Positions 28,229 through 38,220 of a stretch of 64,000 nucleotides of DNA are shown one piece after another. The DNA lies in contig NZ_CP044011.1 in assembly GCF_016864555.1 (NCBI RefSeq), positions 1,097,001 through 1,161,000 of the forward strand, in the 5' to 3' direction. The notes beneath the pieces are model-generated. The model was not told the origin of the DNA. It did not search any database and was given only the letters and a program-made list of their open reading frames with translations. The first letter of the stretch is position 1. Every line of letters starts with the position of its first letter. The stretch is from Sinorhizobium sp. BG8 (GTDB lineage: Bacteria > Pseudomonadota > Alphaproteobacteria > Rhizobiales > Rhizobiaceae). The translations under genes and the position numbers were made by a program.

Positions 28229-29085
28229 GTCATGATTCCCGGGACCATGGACCGCACCGTGTCGGACAGGTGAAGGAGGTCACGAGCCTTGCCAATCCGA
28301 TCGTCAAGGACATCAAGGCGCTTTCGCTGAAGAAATCGCGTGACGAGACGCGCTCCTTCATGGCCGAGGGGCTGAAGCTCGTCATCGATGCGCTCGATCT
28401 TGGGTGGAACATCAAGACCCTCGTCTATTCCAAGGCGGCAAAGGGCAAGCCGCAGGTGGAGCAGGTTGCGGCAAAGACTGTCGCCAAGGGCGGGCTCGTG
28501 CTGGAAGTCAGCGAGAAGGTCCTGTCCGCCATCACCCGGCGCGACAATCCCCAGATGGTGGTCGGCGTGTTTGAGCAGCGTTACACGCCTCTGAGGGAGA
28601 TCCTGCCAAAGCCGGGTGAAACCTACGTTGCACTCGACCGTGTCCGCGACCCCGGCAATCTTGGCACCATCATCCGCACCGCGGATGCAGCCGGAGCATC
28701 GGGCGTGATCCTGCTCGGCGAGACAACGGATCCCTTTTCCCTCGAAACGGTACGAGCGACGATGGGATCGGTCTTCGCCATGCCGCTTGCCAAGACTTCG
28801 CCCGCCGATTTTCTCCGTTGGAAAAAGGATGCCGGTGTCAGCGTCGTTGCGACGCATCTTGCCGGCGCCGTGGACTATCGGACCATAAACTATCGTGCAA
28901 AGCCGATCGTGCTCCTGATGGGCAACGAGCAGCAGGGGATACCGGACGACCTCGCCCGCGAAGCGGATGCGCTCGCACGGATTCCGCAGGAGGGCCGCGC
29001 CGACTCGCTCAATCTCGCCATCGCTACCGGCATCATGCTGTTCGAGGCCCGTCGCCATCTCCTCACACTGGACGAGCGCGCATGA
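28225..29085 (+). CDS. TrmH-family (SPOUT) RNA 2'-O-methyltransferase
   Basis: A 286-residue protein with an N-terminal substrate-binding domain (about 10-115) and a C-terminal SPOUT knot: [31 protein letters not shown] and [14 protein letters not shown] are the three SpoU/TrmH motifs. The target nucleotide cannot be named. It is coupled by ATGA overlaps to the methyltransferase before it and to lspA after it. Confidence 0.88.
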   Translation: MSHDSRDHGPHRVGQVKEVTSLANPIVKDIKALSLKKSRDETRSFMAEGLKLVIDALDLGWNIKTLVYSKAAKGKPQVEQVAAKTVAKGGLVLEVSEKVLSAITRRDNPQMVVGVFEQRYTPLREILPKPGETYVALDRVRDPGNLGTIIRTADAAGASGVILLGETTDPFSLETVRATMGSVFAMPLAKTSPADFLRWKKDAGVSVVATHLAGAVDYRTINYRAKPIVLLMGNEQQGIPDDLAREADALARIPQEGRADSLNLAIATGIMLFEARRHLLTLDERA

Positions 29086-29573
29086 ACCAGCATCCTTCGC
29101 TTTTCTCGCGACCGCTTCCGGTCGTGATTTTCATTGTGCTGGCGGTGTTGCTCGACCAGGCAATCAAGATGGCGGTAGAGCATTGGCTCCCCTTCCAGGA
29201 AGTCGTGCCCGTCATCCCGATGCTGGCGCTCTACCGGACCTACAACTTCGGGGTCGCCTTCTCCATGCTATCCGGCATGGAGGGCTGGTTCATCGTCGGC
29301 CTCAGGCTCGTCGTCGTCGGCTTCGTCGTCTGGCTCTGGCGGCGCACGCCGGTGCATCATGGTTTCGCGCATTTCGGCTATGCGCTGATCATCGCCGGCG
29401 CAATCGGCAATCTGGTGGACCGGCTGTTGTTCGGTTTCGTCATCGACTACGTGCTGTTCCACACGCAGACCTGGTCGTTCGCCGTGTTCAACCTCGCCGA
29501 CAGCTTCATCAGCGTCGGCGCCGGTTTCGTTATCCTGGACGAGGTTCTCCTGCTTAAACGGCGGGATCGGTAA
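29082..29573 (+). CDS. lspA: Lipoprotein signal peptidase (signal peptidase II)
   Basis: A 163-residue four-helix aspartyl protease of the inner membrane that cleaves prolipoprotein signal peptides after lipidation. The catalytic aspartates are Asp113 (GNLVDR) and Asp140 (FNLADS), at almost the same numbers as in E. coli. The start overlaps the preceding stop (ATGA). It works in the same pathway as Lnt, encoded near 53 kb. Confidence 0.96.
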   Translation: MNQHPSLFSRPLPVVIFIVLAVLLDQAIKMAVEHWLPFQEVVPVIPMLALYRTYNFGVAFSMLSGMEGWFIVGLRLVVVGFVVWLWRRTPVHHGFAHFGYALIIAGAIGNLVDRLLFGFVIDYVLFHTQTWSFAVFNLADSFISVGAGFVILDEVLLLKRRDR

Positions 29574-29628
29574 AATTCGAAGGTTTTACTGAAGCGGATT
29601 TGAACGCTCTGCGTGTTACGCCGGGCGC

Positions 29629-31938
29629 ATGAGCGAGCCCGCGAAACTCCAGCAGCGGCTGAACGCCGAATTCTCCACGGTCGCTGATCGGGGCGAGGAA
29701 AGGCGTACGCGGCGCAGGGAGCCCGAGGCGGAACCGCAAGACTCTCCGCCAGCCAGCCTCGGCGCTGGAGACGGCAAGCCCGACGACGGAACTATACTGC
29801 GCATCGTGATCGCGGCCGCCGGCATTTTGTCGGCCATTGCCGTACTGGTGACGGGGATTGCCGCCGGCTTCTATCTTTCTCTCCTCAGCCTGGGACTAAG
29901 TGCGGTTGCCGGGGCGGTGTTCCTGCTCGGGCAGCGCAGCCGGACCGATCGCCACCGGGTATGGGAGGCGGAGCATCGACACGACCGCGAGTGGGAGCGG
30001 GACGAGACGTCGCAGATCCTGATGGCGATACATGACAGCCTGGGAGACATCGTTCTCACGCGTGCACTCGACGGACGGATCCTTCATGGCAATGCTGTCC
30101 TCGGCGAACTCACGGGCTACCCACGGCTGGAAGGACGCACCTGCGAGGAGATCGGCCTGTCGTTCCGGTCCCAGTCGGCACCACATCGCTACGACGTGGA
30201 TATTGCGACCGATGACGGTCCCAGGACCTACGCCTGGCACGACGTAACCGTTCGCAATCCTGCCACCGGAGAACTCGCGGTCCACAGCATTGCGCGTGAC
30301 GTGACCGAGGAGCGGCGTGCCGAACGGGAGCAGTTGCGGGCCCGCCAAAGGGCGGAACAGGCAAGCGCGGCGAAGTCCCGATTGCTCGCGACGGTGAGCC
30401 ACGAGATTCGCACTCCCCTTTCCGGCATTCTCGGCATGTCGCATCTGATAGGCCAGACCCGGCTGACCGCAGAACAGAAGAACTATCTCACAGGTGTGCG
30501 CCAGTCCGGACATGCGCTCGTGCAGCTCGTCGAGGATCTGCTCGACTTCTCGACCATCGAGGTCGGCCGGTTTCAGCTCCGGCCCGCGCAGGAGCAGGTT
30601 CGTCCACTGCTCGAAGGTGTCGTCGAGATGCTGTCCCACCGCGCACACGAAAAGGGAATTGAAATTGGTTCCTTCGTCTCGTCGAACGTGCCGGCTGTGG
30701 TCACGGTCGATGCACCTCGTCTTCGCCAGGTTCTCTTCAACGTCATCGGCAACGCCGTAAAGTTTACCCATTCAGGTGGGGTGTCGCTCGAAACGGAGCT
30801 CCAGGACCGGGTGCTGCTGATCCGTGTCTCGGACACCGGACCCGGCATGACCGAGGAGGAACAGGCGCGGATCTTCGAGGAGTTCGAACAGGCCGGAGGC
30901 CTTTCGCAGCGCAGCGGCGGCACAGGTCTCGGTCTGGCGATCTCTGCCCGCATCCTCCGGGAGGCGGGCGGATCGCTGACGCTGACGAGCGTTGTCGGGA
31001 AGGGAAGCGCCTTCGTCATAAGCATGCCTGTGATGCTGGTTGACTCGGCTCCTGCATCGGTGGGGTACGGGGTGCTCGACGACAACATCGTGCTCCTCTT
31101 TTCGCCCGCGGGGCCTGTGTCCTCGGCACTTTGCCGTACCATCGAGACACTCGGAGGCACATGCCATCTAGCCGTGACGGTCGAGGAGGCAATGGACGTT
31201 GCACAGCATCTGTCAGTCGGCGAGCGAGAGCTCACCGACATTATCGTCGACAGTCGCCTGTCGGGCCTGTTCGCCCGTGAGCTTGCGGATTTCGTTGAGT
31301 TCAACGACAGCCGCATCCGGCGCACTTATCTCTTCAACGCGGAAGAGCGCACCGGCCGGGCTCTCGGCAAAGGTGAGGGGTATGACGCCTGGCTGATTCG
31401 GCCGCTGAGGGAGCGGTCCCTGGTCGAGGTCTTGCGCGGCCGGATGAAGGGCATCGAGTATCGCGATACGACCAACGACAACCGGCCCGCCCTCGACGGC
31501 GACGTACTGGCGGGAGAAAATCTCGTCCTGCCGCAGAGTGCAGGAGAGATCGTGTTTGCCGAGGACGATCCGGTCAATGCTCTCCTCGTGCGTTCGATGC
31601 TTGAAAAGGCCGGATTCAAGGTTCGCCATGTGATCGACTTTACCGAACTGCTGGACGTTCTCGGGCAGCCGATAGCCGACGCCTCTGCGCCGCCCTCGCT
31701 CGTGATCACCGACCTCGGCATGCCCGGTGGAGAGGGGATCGACGTGATCAGGCGGATCAGGGCCGGGAGCCTCGGAGGGCACCGTCGGATCCCGCTCGTT
31801 GTACTGACCGCGGACGTGCGTTCCGACCTGCGCCGCACGCTCGTCAAGGCCGGAGCGGATGTCGTGCTGGTAAAACCCGCGGAACCGCAGGCACTGCTTC
31901 AGGAAATCGGCCGGCTGCTCGGGAAGACGCTGCACTGA
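29629..31938 (+). CDS. PAS-domain hybrid sensor histidine kinase with a degenerate and an intact receiver
   Basis: A 769-residue orphan kinase. Two membrane segments lie at about 57-101, a PAS domain at about 130-228, then the HisKA domain with His258 in TVSHEIRTPLSG and an HATPase with GNAVKFTH, DTGPGM and GGTGLGLAI. Next comes a receiver-like domain (about 485-605) whose acidic pair is replaced (NIVLLFSP) and whose conserved Lys is Arg (IRP); it should not be phosphorylated normally. The C-terminal receiver (about 636-765) is intact: EDD, phospho-acceptor Asp695 (ITDLGMPGG), Thr and LVKPAE lysine. No response-regulator gene is adjacent. The signal is unknown. Confidence 0.9.
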   Translation: MSEPAKLQQRLNAEFSTVADRGEERRTRRREPEAEPQDSPPASLGAGDGKPDDGTILRIVIAAAGILSAIAVLVTGIAAGFYLSLLSLGLSAVAGAVFLLGQRSRTDRHRVWEAEHRHDREWERDETSQILMAIHDSLGDIVLTRALDGRILHGNAVLGELTGYPRLEGRTCEEIGLSFRSQSAPHRYDVDIATDDGPRTYAWHDVTVRNPATGELAVHSIARDVTEERRAEREQLRARQRAEQASAAKSRLLATVSHEIRTPLSGILGMSHLIGQTRLTAEQKNYLTGVRQSGHALVQLVEDLLDFSTIEVGRFQLRPAQEQVRPLLEGVVEMLSHRAHEKGIEIGSFVSSNVPAVVTVDAPRLRQVLFNVIGNAVKFTHSGGVSLETELQDRVLLIRVSDTGPGMTEEEQARIFEEFEQAGGLSQRSGGTGLGLAISARILREAGGSLTLTSVVGKGSAFVISMPVMLVDSAPASVGYGVLDDNIVLLFSPAGPVSSALCRTIETLGGTCHLAVTVEEAMDVAQHLSVGERELTDIIVDSRLSGLFARELADFVEFNDSRIRRTYLFNAEERTGRALGKGEGYDAWLIRPLRERSLVEVLRGRMKGIEYRDTTNDNRPALDGDVLAGENLVLPQSAGEIVFAEDDPVNALLVRSMLEKAGFKVRHVIDFTELLDVLGQPIADASAPPSLVITDLGMPGGEGIDVIRRIRAGSLGGHRRIPLVVLTADVRSDLRRTLVKAGADVVLVKPAEPQALLQEIGRLLGKTLH

Positions 31939-32010
31939 CAAGTGCCATTTATCCCATCGCTCTGAATTTATTGAGCGACTCGCTCTGAGCCTATTTGTGT
32001 TGGCTCCCAG

Positions 32011-32044
32011 ATGTCACTATCTTGTCGTAGACCTGTGCTTTAAC
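32011..32044 (+). promoter_or_regulatory. Candidate PhoB box and promoter of olsB
   Basis: Two 7-bp repeats, ATGTCAC (32011-32017) and TTGTCGT (32022-32028), are separated by TATC: the 7-4-7 layout of a Pho box (CTGTCAT-N4-CTGTCAT). A -10-like TTTAAC lies exactly 10 bp later (32039-32044), the spacing of the E. coli phoA promoter. olsB starts 31 bp further on. Confidence 0.55.
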
Positions 32045-32074
32045 GCTTTCAACACCATCAATCGGGAAACACCT

Positions 32075-32947
32075 ATGGCCATCGAACTCATGGACTCTGT
32101 CCTGACGACGGACGCCGCTACCAGCGCAGCGAAGACAAGACCCACCGGTGACATTCTCGGCCGGATTGGAACGCTTGAAACGCGGCTTGCCCGTTCGAAT
32201 GCCGAGATCGACGCGGCACAGGCGGTTCGCTATCGGGTCTTCGTCGAAGAGATGAAAGCGCAACTGTCGCCGGACGCGATGCGCCGCAGGCGCGATATCG
32301 ATGCCTGGGACATGGTCTGCGATCATCTTCTCGTCCTCGATACCAGCATCGAGGGTGACAGCGAGGAGCAGATCGTCGGCACCTATCGCCTGCTTCGCCA
32401 GGATGTCGCCCGCACCTCGGGCGGCTTCTACTCCCAGTCGGAGTTTGATGTGGATGCGCTTCTGGCACAGCATCCCGCGAAGCGCTTCATGGAGCTCGGA
32501 CGGTCCTGCGTCCTTCCGCAGTATCGCACCAAGCGCACCGTCGAGCTTCTCTGGCAGGGAAATTGGGCCTACGCCCTCAAGCATGGCGTCGATGCGATGT
32601 TCGGCTGCGGCTCCTTCGGCGGCACTGTACCCGAGGAGCATGCGCTTGCGCTTTCATTCCTTCACCATAATGCCCTTGCGCGCGATGAATGGGCGGTGAG
32701 TGCCCGGCCGGAGCTGATGCGGACCATGGACCTGATGCCGAACGAGGCGGTCAACCCGCGCAAGGCGCTCTCGGCCATGCCACCGCTGATCAAGGGTTAC
32801 CTGCGCCTTGGCGCCATGGTCGGCGAAGGTGCGGTTGTCGACCACGCCTTCCGCACGACGGACGTTCTCATCGTCCTGCCGATCAGCAACATATCCGGCC
32901 GCTACCTGAACTACTACGGCGCCGACGCCGGTCGTTTCGCAAGCTGA
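32075..32947 (+). CDS. olsB: L-ornithine N(alpha)-acyltransferase OlsB
   Basis: A 290-residue acyltransferase of the GNAT-related OlsB family. It transfers a 3-hydroxyacyl group from acyl carrier protein to ornithine, forming lyso-ornithine lipid, the first step to phosphorus-free ornithine lipids. Recognisable stretches are AQAVRYRVFVEEM, FMELGRSCVLPQYRTKRTV and MFGCGSFGGT. ATG 32075 follows GGGAAAC. The second-step acyltransferase OlsA is probably the gene at 47360. A PhoB-type box upstream fits phosphate control known in S. meliloti. Confidence 0.88.
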   Translation: MAIELMDSVLTTDAATSAAKTRPTGDILGRIGTLETRLARSNAEIDAAQAVRYRVFVEEMKAQLSPDAMRRRRDIDAWDMVCDHLLVLDTSIEGDSEEQIVGTYRLLRQDVARTSGGFYSQSEFDVDALLAQHPAKRFMELGRSCVLPQYRTKRTVELLWQGNWAYALKHGVDAMFGCGSFGGTVPEEHALALSFLHHNALARDEWAVSARPELMRTMDLMPNEAVNPRKALSAMPPLIKGYLRLGAMVGEGAVVDHAFRTTDVLIVLPISNISGRYLNYYGADAGRFAS

Positions 32948-32989
32948 CGGCTGTACTTCGGCGGGAAGCAACGAGGCCTTAAATAGATA

Positions 32990-33021
32990 GGCCCTGAAAC
33001 CGGTCACCCGGTTTCAGGGCC
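32990..33021. terminator. Terminator hairpin between convergent olsB and tme
   Basis: GGCCCTGAAACCGG/CCGGTTTCAGGGCC, a 14-bp stem with a 4-base loop in the 93-bp convergent gap. The flanks are AT-rich rather than a pure T-run. Confidence 0.7.
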
Positions 33022-33040
33022 CATTGATTTGGCGATGCGA

Positions 33041-35326
33041 TCAGATGCTCGCGTTGAATGCGGCGAGCGCTGCCATGTTGACGATGTCGCTGTCCTTGGC
33101 GCCCATCGAGACGATCTGGACCGACTTGTCGAGGCCCACGAGCAGCGGGCCGATGACGGTCGAACCGCCCAGTTCCTGCAGCATCTTCGTCGAGATCGAG
33201 GCGGAGTGGAATGCCGGCATGACGAGCACGTTGCCCGGCCCCGAGAGCCGGCAGAACGGATACTGTTCCATGATCTCAGGGTTGAGTGCGACATCCGCCG
33301 CCATCTCGCCGTCATACTCGAAATCCGCACGGCGCTTGTCGAGGATCTTGACCGCCTCGCGCACCCGCTCCGACCGTTCACCGGAAGGGTGACCGAAGGT
33401 GGAGTAGGCAAGCATGGCGACGCGCGGATGATAGCCGAGGCGACGTGCAAGGCCGGCGGCCTCCTCGGCGATATCGGCCAGTTCCTCCGCAGACGGCATG
33501 TCGTGGACTGCCGTGTCGGCCACCAGCACCGTGCGTCCGCGGCAGAGCGCCAGCGAGGCGCCGATCACCCGGTGTCCGGGCTTTGCATCGATGCAGCGCC
33601 GCACGTCCTCCAGCACGGTCGAATAGTTGCGCGTGAGGCCCGTGACCATCGCATCCGCATCGCCAAGCGCCACCATGCAGGCGGCGAAGTGATTGCGGTC
33701 GTTGTTGATCAACCGCTGGGCGTCGCGGAACAGGTATCCCTTCCGCTGGATGCGTGCGTAGAGGTAGTCGGTGTAGGCGTCGTTGCGTGTGGAGATGCGG
33801 GCGTTCAGGAGCTCGATGCCGGGCCTGTTGAGATCGATGCCGGCCTTTTCGGCGGTCTCGCGCATGCGCTCTTCGCGCCCGACAAGAATTGCCGTCCCGA
33901 GCTGCTGGTTTGCATAGGAGAGGGCGGCGCGCATCATCTGCTCTTCCTCGCCCTCCGCAAAGACCACGCGCTTAGGCTGGCGCTGGACGCGCGCATAGAT
34001 CCGCTGGAGTGTGGAGGCGATCGGATCACGCCGCGCCCTCAGTTCGCGGGCATAGGCGTCGAGGTTCTCGATCGGCATCCTGGCAACACCCGATTCCATC
34101 GCCGCCTTGGCGACGGCCACGGGGATAGCCGAGATCAGCCGCGGGTCGAATGGCACGGGAATGATGTACTGTGGTCCGAAACGCGGACGGTTGCCCTGAT
34201 AGGCGGCGGCGACGTCGTCCGGAACATCTTCCTTGGCAAGACCGGCGAGAGCCTCCGCGGCGGCGATCTTCATCGCGTCATTGATCGTGGAGGCGCGCAC
34301 GTCGAGGGCGCCGCGGAAGATATAGGGGAATCCGAGGACGTTGTTCACCTGGTTCGGATAGTCGGAACGGCCGGTCGCAACGATTGCATCCTCGCGAATC
34401 TGTGCGACCTCTTCGGGGGTGATCTCCGGATCGGGATTGGCCATGGCGAAGATGATCGGACGCGGAGCCATGGACTGCACCATTTCGCTTGTAAGCGCGC
34501 CCTTGGCCGAAAGCCCGAAGAAGACATCCGCGCCAGCCATCGCCTCCTTCAGGTCGCGCAGGTCGGTCTTGACGGCATGGGCCGACTTCCATTGGTTCAT
34601 GCCGTCGGTGCGGCCCTGGAAGATCACGCCCTTGGTGTCGCACAGGATGATGTTTTCGGGGTTGAAGCCCATGGACTTGATGAGCTCGATGCACGCGATT
34701 GCCGCAGCACCCGCGCCGTTGCAGACAAGCCGGGTAGTCTTGAAGTCGCGGCCGGTCAAGGCAAGCGCATTGATAAGCCCGGCGGCGGCGATGATCGCGG
34801 TTCCGTGCTGGTCGTCGTGAAAGACCGGGATGTCCATGAGCTCGCGAAGGCGCTGCTCGATGATGAAACAGTCCGGGGCCTTGATATCCTCAAGGTTGAT
34901 CCCGCCGAACGACGGGCCGAGGTAGCGTACGCAGTTGATGAACTCGTCGACATTTTCGGTGTCGACCTCGAGGTCGATGGAATCGACGTCGGCGAAGCGT
35001 TTGAAGAGCACCGATTTGCCCTCCATGACCGGCTTCGAGGCAAGTGCGCCAAGGTTGCCGAGGCCCAGGATCGCCGTGCCGTTGGAAATGACGGCCACCA
35101 TGTTGCCGCGCGTCGTGTAGTCGTAGGCCGTCGACGGATCTTCCGCGATCGCCTTGACCGGCACGGCCACGCCCGGCGAGTACGCCAGCGAGAGGTCGCG
35201 CTGCGTCGCCATCGGTTTGGTCGGCGAGATCTCGAGCTTGCCCGGACGCCCGCGTGAGTGGAAGTCGAGCGCTTCCTGTTCCGTGACGCCCTTCATGGTG
35301 CGATCGGATTTCTTTTTGACCGACAT
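33041..35326 (-). CDS. tme: NADP-type malic enzyme with phosphotransacetylase-like domain
   Basis: A 761-residue malic enzyme converting malate to pyruvate and CO2. The N-terminal malic domain (about 1-160) carries YSPGVAVPVKAIAED and the NAD(P)-binding domain (about 165-430) carries VCNGAGAAAIACIEL. The C-terminal half (about 445-760) is a phosphotransacetylase-like domain (VFAEGEEEQMMRAA) thought to be regulatory rather than catalytic. Start 35326 has GGGAGGATC. By position next to olsB and mutS I recall this as the rhizobial Tme (NADP) rather than Dme; coenzyme choice is not proven by what I can read. Confidence 0.9.
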   Translation of the reverse strand: MSVKKKSDRTMKGVTEQEALDFHSRGRPGKLEISPTKPMATQRDLSLAYSPGVAVPVKAIAEDPSTAYDYTTRGNMVAVISNGTAILGLGNLGALASKPVMEGKSVLFKRFADVDSIDLEVDTENVDEFINCVRYLGPSFGGINLEDIKAPDCFIIEQRLRELMDIPVFHDDQHGTAIIAAAGLINALALTGRDFKTTRLVCNGAGAAAIACIELIKSMGFNPENIILCDTKGVIFQGRTDGMNQWKSAHAVKTDLRDLKEAMAGADVFFGLSAKGALTSEMVQSMAPRPIIFAMANPDPEITPEEVAQIREDAIVATGRSDYPNQVNNVLGFPYIFRGALDVRASTINDAMKIAAAEALAGLAKEDVPDDVAAAYQGNRPRFGPQYIIPVPFDPRLISAIPVAVAKAAMESGVARMPIENLDAYARELRARRDPIASTLQRIYARVQRQPKRVVFAEGEEEQMMRAALSYANQQLGTAILVGREERMRETAEKAGIDLNRPGIELLNARISTRNDAYTDYLYARIQRKGYLFRDAQRLINNDRNHFAACMVALGDADAMVTGLTRNYSTVLEDVRRCIDAKPGHRVIGASLALCRGRTVLVADTAVHDMPSAEELADIAEEAAGLARRLGYHPRVAMLAYSTFGHPSGERSERVREAVKILDKRRADFEYDGEMAADVALNPEIMEQYPFCRLSGPGNVLVMPAFHSASISTKMLQELGGSTVIGPLLVGLDKSVQIVSMGAKDSDIVNMAALAAFNASI

Positions 35327-35439
35327 GGATCCTCCCCAAGCTTCTGTGGGCGGCTCCGCCGTCGCGCCCGTTTGCTGTTGTCTTCTATAGCGGCGCATGG
35401 CTAGGGTGACACCTCTTTTTTTGGAAGAAATGCCTTTCC

Positions 35440-38178
35440 GTGAACGACCAGATCGTGCGACCGAACGACATACTGACGACAGCTGAACTCGCCTCCGAGG
35501 CGAGCCGCGCATCGGCGACGCCGATGATGGAACAGTACATCGAGATCAAGGCCAACAATCCGGAAAGCATGCTTTTCTACCGGATGGGAGACTTCTACGA
35601 GCTGTTTTTCCAGGACGCGCTCGACGCTTCCCGGGCGCTTGGCATCACGCTCACCAAGCGGGGCCAGCACCTTGGCCAGGATATCCCGATGTGCGGGGTG
35701 CCGGTCCACGCAGCGGACGACTATCTGCAGAAGCTGATTGCCGTCGGGTTCCGCGTCGCGGTCTGCGAACAGGTTGAAGATCCCGCCGAGGCCAAGAAAC
35801 GTGGCTCGAAGTCGGTGGTGAAACGCGACGTCGTGCGGCTCGTGACCCCCGGCACGCTGACGGAGGAGAAGCTTCTTTCGCCGTCCGATTCCAACTATCT
35901 GATGGCGGTTTCACGGATTCGCGGTGGTAGCGAACCGGCCATGGCGCTCGCCTGGATCGACATTTCAACCGGCGTCTTTCGTCTCTCCGAGACGGCTCAG
36001 TCGAAGCTGCTGGCGGATATCCTGCGCGTCGAGCCGCGTGAGGTGATCGTTCCGGACACGCTGTTTCATGATCCGGAATTCCGCCCTGTCCTCGACGTGC
36101 TGGGCCGGGCAGCCGTCCCGCAGCCGGCCGTGCTTTTCGACAGTGCGACGGCGGAGGGGCGCATTTCCCGCTATTTCGGTGTCGGTACGCTCGACGGCTT
36201 CGGCGCCTTCTCGCGCGCCGAACTCGCGGCCGCCTCAGCGGCGATCGCCTATGTCGAGAAGACGCAGATCGCCGAACGGCCGGCACTCGGCCTGCCCGAG
36301 CGCGAAAGCTCCGCCTCCACCCTCTTCATCGATCCGGCGACGCGGGCGAATCTCGAACTGGTGCGCACCCTCTCCGGCGAGCGCGGCGGAACGCTGCTGA
36401 GGGCCATCGATCGCACCGTGACGAGCGGCGGCGGACGCCTGCTGGCTGAGCGGCTCATGTCGCCGCTGACGGGCAGCGACGAAATCAACACGAGGCTCGA
36501 TGCGATCTCTGCTCTGGTGGAAAGGCCATCCTTCGGCTCCGATCTTCGCGATGCGCTGAAGATGCTGCCGGACATGCCGCGGGCGCTTTCGCGGTTGGCC
36601 CTCGGCCGGGGTGGTCCCCGGGACCTTGGGGCGATCCTTCAGGGACTGCGGTCCGCGAGCGCCGTCGCCCGTCTCATGGCTGCCGAAGATCTGGATGGCG
36701 AACTTGCCAAAGCACGGGCGGACATCGATGCGCTTCCGACCACGCTTTCGGCGGAGCTCGCGGCGAAGCTGGACGAGGAACTGCCGCTCCTGAAACGCGA
36801 TGGTGGCTTCATCCGGGAAGGAGCCAACGGCGAGCTCGACGAAATGCGGGCACTCCGCGACCAGTCTCGCAAGGTGATTGCCGGTCTCCAGCTCCAGTAT
36901 GCCGAGGAAACCGGCGTAAAGTCTCTGAAGATCAAGCACAACAACGTGCTCGGTTACTTCATCGAGGTCACCGCCGGGAATGCGGCTGCCCTGACTGAGG
37001 GCGACGAGGCGAAATCCCGTTTCATTCATCGCCAGACCATGGCCGGTGCGATGCGGTTCACCACCACGCCGCTCTCCGAACTCGAGACCAAGATCGCCAA
37101 TGCCGCGGATCGCGCGCTTGCGATCGAGCTTGCTGCATTTGACGAGCTCACGGCGGCCGTTGTCGCCGAAGCGGAGGCGATCAAGCGGGCGGCACGGGCC
37201 CTTGCCGTCGCAGACGTGATATCGGGACTTGCCGTGCTTGCCGAGGAGCAGGCGTATTGCCGCCCGGTCATCGACCAATCGAAGATGTTTGCGATCGTCG
37301 GCGGCCGCCACCCGGTGGTGGAGCAGGCGCTGCGCCGCCAGTCGGCCAATGCCTTCGTCGCCAATTCCTGTGATCTCTCGCCGGTCGACGGGGCCGCCGA
37401 CGGTGCGATCTGGCTTCTGACCGGCCCGAACATGGGCGGTAAGTCGACCTTCCTGCGCCAGAATGCGCTGATTGCGATCCTGGCGCAGATGGGATCCTAT
37501 GTTCCCGCCGAGAGCGCCCACATCGGTATCGTCGATCGCCTCTTCTCGCGGGTCGGCGCTTCAGACGATCTGGCGCGCGGCCGCTCGACCTTCATGGTCG
37601 AGATGGTGGAAACGGCGGCGATCCTCAACCAGGCGACCGACCGTTCGCTGGTGATCCTCGATGAGATCGGTCGCGGGACGGCGACCTTCGACGGTTTGTC
37701 GATAGCCTGGGCGGCTGTCGAGCATCTGCACGAGGCCAACCGGTGCCGGGGCCTCTTCGCGACGCATTTCCACGAGCTCACCGTTCTTTCCGAAAAGCTT
37801 CAACGCCTTTCCAACGCCACAATGCGCGTCAAGGAGTGGGACGGGGAAGTCATCTTCCTCCACGAGGTCGGGCCGGGGGCTGCCGATCGCTCCTACGGCA
37901 TCCAGGTGGCGCGTCTCGCGGGCCTGCCGTCGTCGGTCGTCGCACGGGCGAGAGACGTGCTGGCAAAGCTCGAGGACGCGGATCGCAAGAACCCTGCCAG
38001 CCAGCTGATCGATGATCTGCCGCTTTTCCAGGTGGCGGTGCGGCGTGAGGAAGCAATGCGAAGCGCCGGCCCCTCGAAGGTGGAAGAAGCATTGAAGGCG
38101 CTGAGCCCGGATGACATGACCCCGCGCGAAGCGCTGGAAGCGCTCTATGCGCTGAAGAAAGAAGTTGGCAAGTCATAG
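35440..38178 (+). CDS. mutS: DNA mismatch repair protein MutS
   Basis: A 912-residue MutS. The mismatch-recognition domain has the Phe-x-Glu motif in RMGDFYELF near 50-56; connector, core and clamp follow. The ATPase has Walker [11 protein letters not shown] and the [11 protein letters not shown] stretch. The start is taken as GTG 35440 because conservation reaches close to it and no good ATG precedes it. Divergent from tme; glnD follows after 42 bp. Confidence 0.96.
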   Translation: MNDQIVRPNDILTTAELASEASRASATPMMEQYIEIKANNPESMLFYRMGDFYELFFQDALDASRALGITLTKRGQHLGQDIPMCGVPVHAADDYLQKLIAVGFRVAVCEQVEDPAEAKKRGSKSVVKRDVVRLVTPGTLTEEKLLSPSDSNYLMAVSRIRGGSEPAMALAWIDISTGVFRLSETAQSKLLADILRVEPREVIVPDTLFHDPEFRPVLDVLGRAAVPQPAVLFDSATAEGRISRYFGVGTLDGFGAFSRAELAAASAAIAYVEKTQIAERPALGLPERESSASTLFIDPATRANLELVRTLSGERGGTLLRAIDRTVTSGGGRLLAERLMSPLTGSDEINTRLDAISALVERPSFGSDLRDALKMLPDMPRALSRLALGRGGPRDLGAILQGLRSASAVARLMAAEDLDGELAKARADIDALPTTLSAELAAKLDEELPLLKRDGGFIREGANGELDEMRALRDQSRKVIAGLQLQYAEETGVKSLKIKHNNVLGYFIEVTAGNAAALTEGDEAKSRFIHRQTMAGAMRFTTTPLSELETKIANAADRALAIELAAFDELTAAVVAEAEAIKRAARALAVADVISGLAVLAEEQAYCRPVIDQSKMFAIVGGRHPVVEQALRRQSANAFVANSCDLSPVDGAADGAIWLLTGPNMGGKSTFLRQNALIAILAQMGSYVPAESAHIGIVDRLFSRVGASDDLARGRSTFMVEMVETAAILNQATDRSLVILDEIGRGTATFDGLSIAWAAVEHLHEANRCRGLFATHFHELTVLSEKLQRLSNATMRVKEWDGEVIFLHEVGPGAADRSYGIQVARLAGLPSSVVARARDVLAKLEDADRKNPASQLIDDLPLFQVAVRREEAMRSAGPSKVEEALKALSPDDMTPREALEALYALKKEVGKS

Positions 38179-38220
38179 CGCATAGGATGTGTCATTCTTT
38201 GCGCGAAAGGATTATAGCGC

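Noticed and set aside
33029-35257. Very long open frames opposite real genes, e.g. 742 codons over tme, 681 over olsA/miaB (47285-49330), 672 over sppA/ihfB (24547-26565), 579 over glnD, 501 over metK
   Set aside because: They lie antisense to clearly conserved genes, have no family motifs and no good start signals. Long antisense frames are expected in GC-rich coding sequence.
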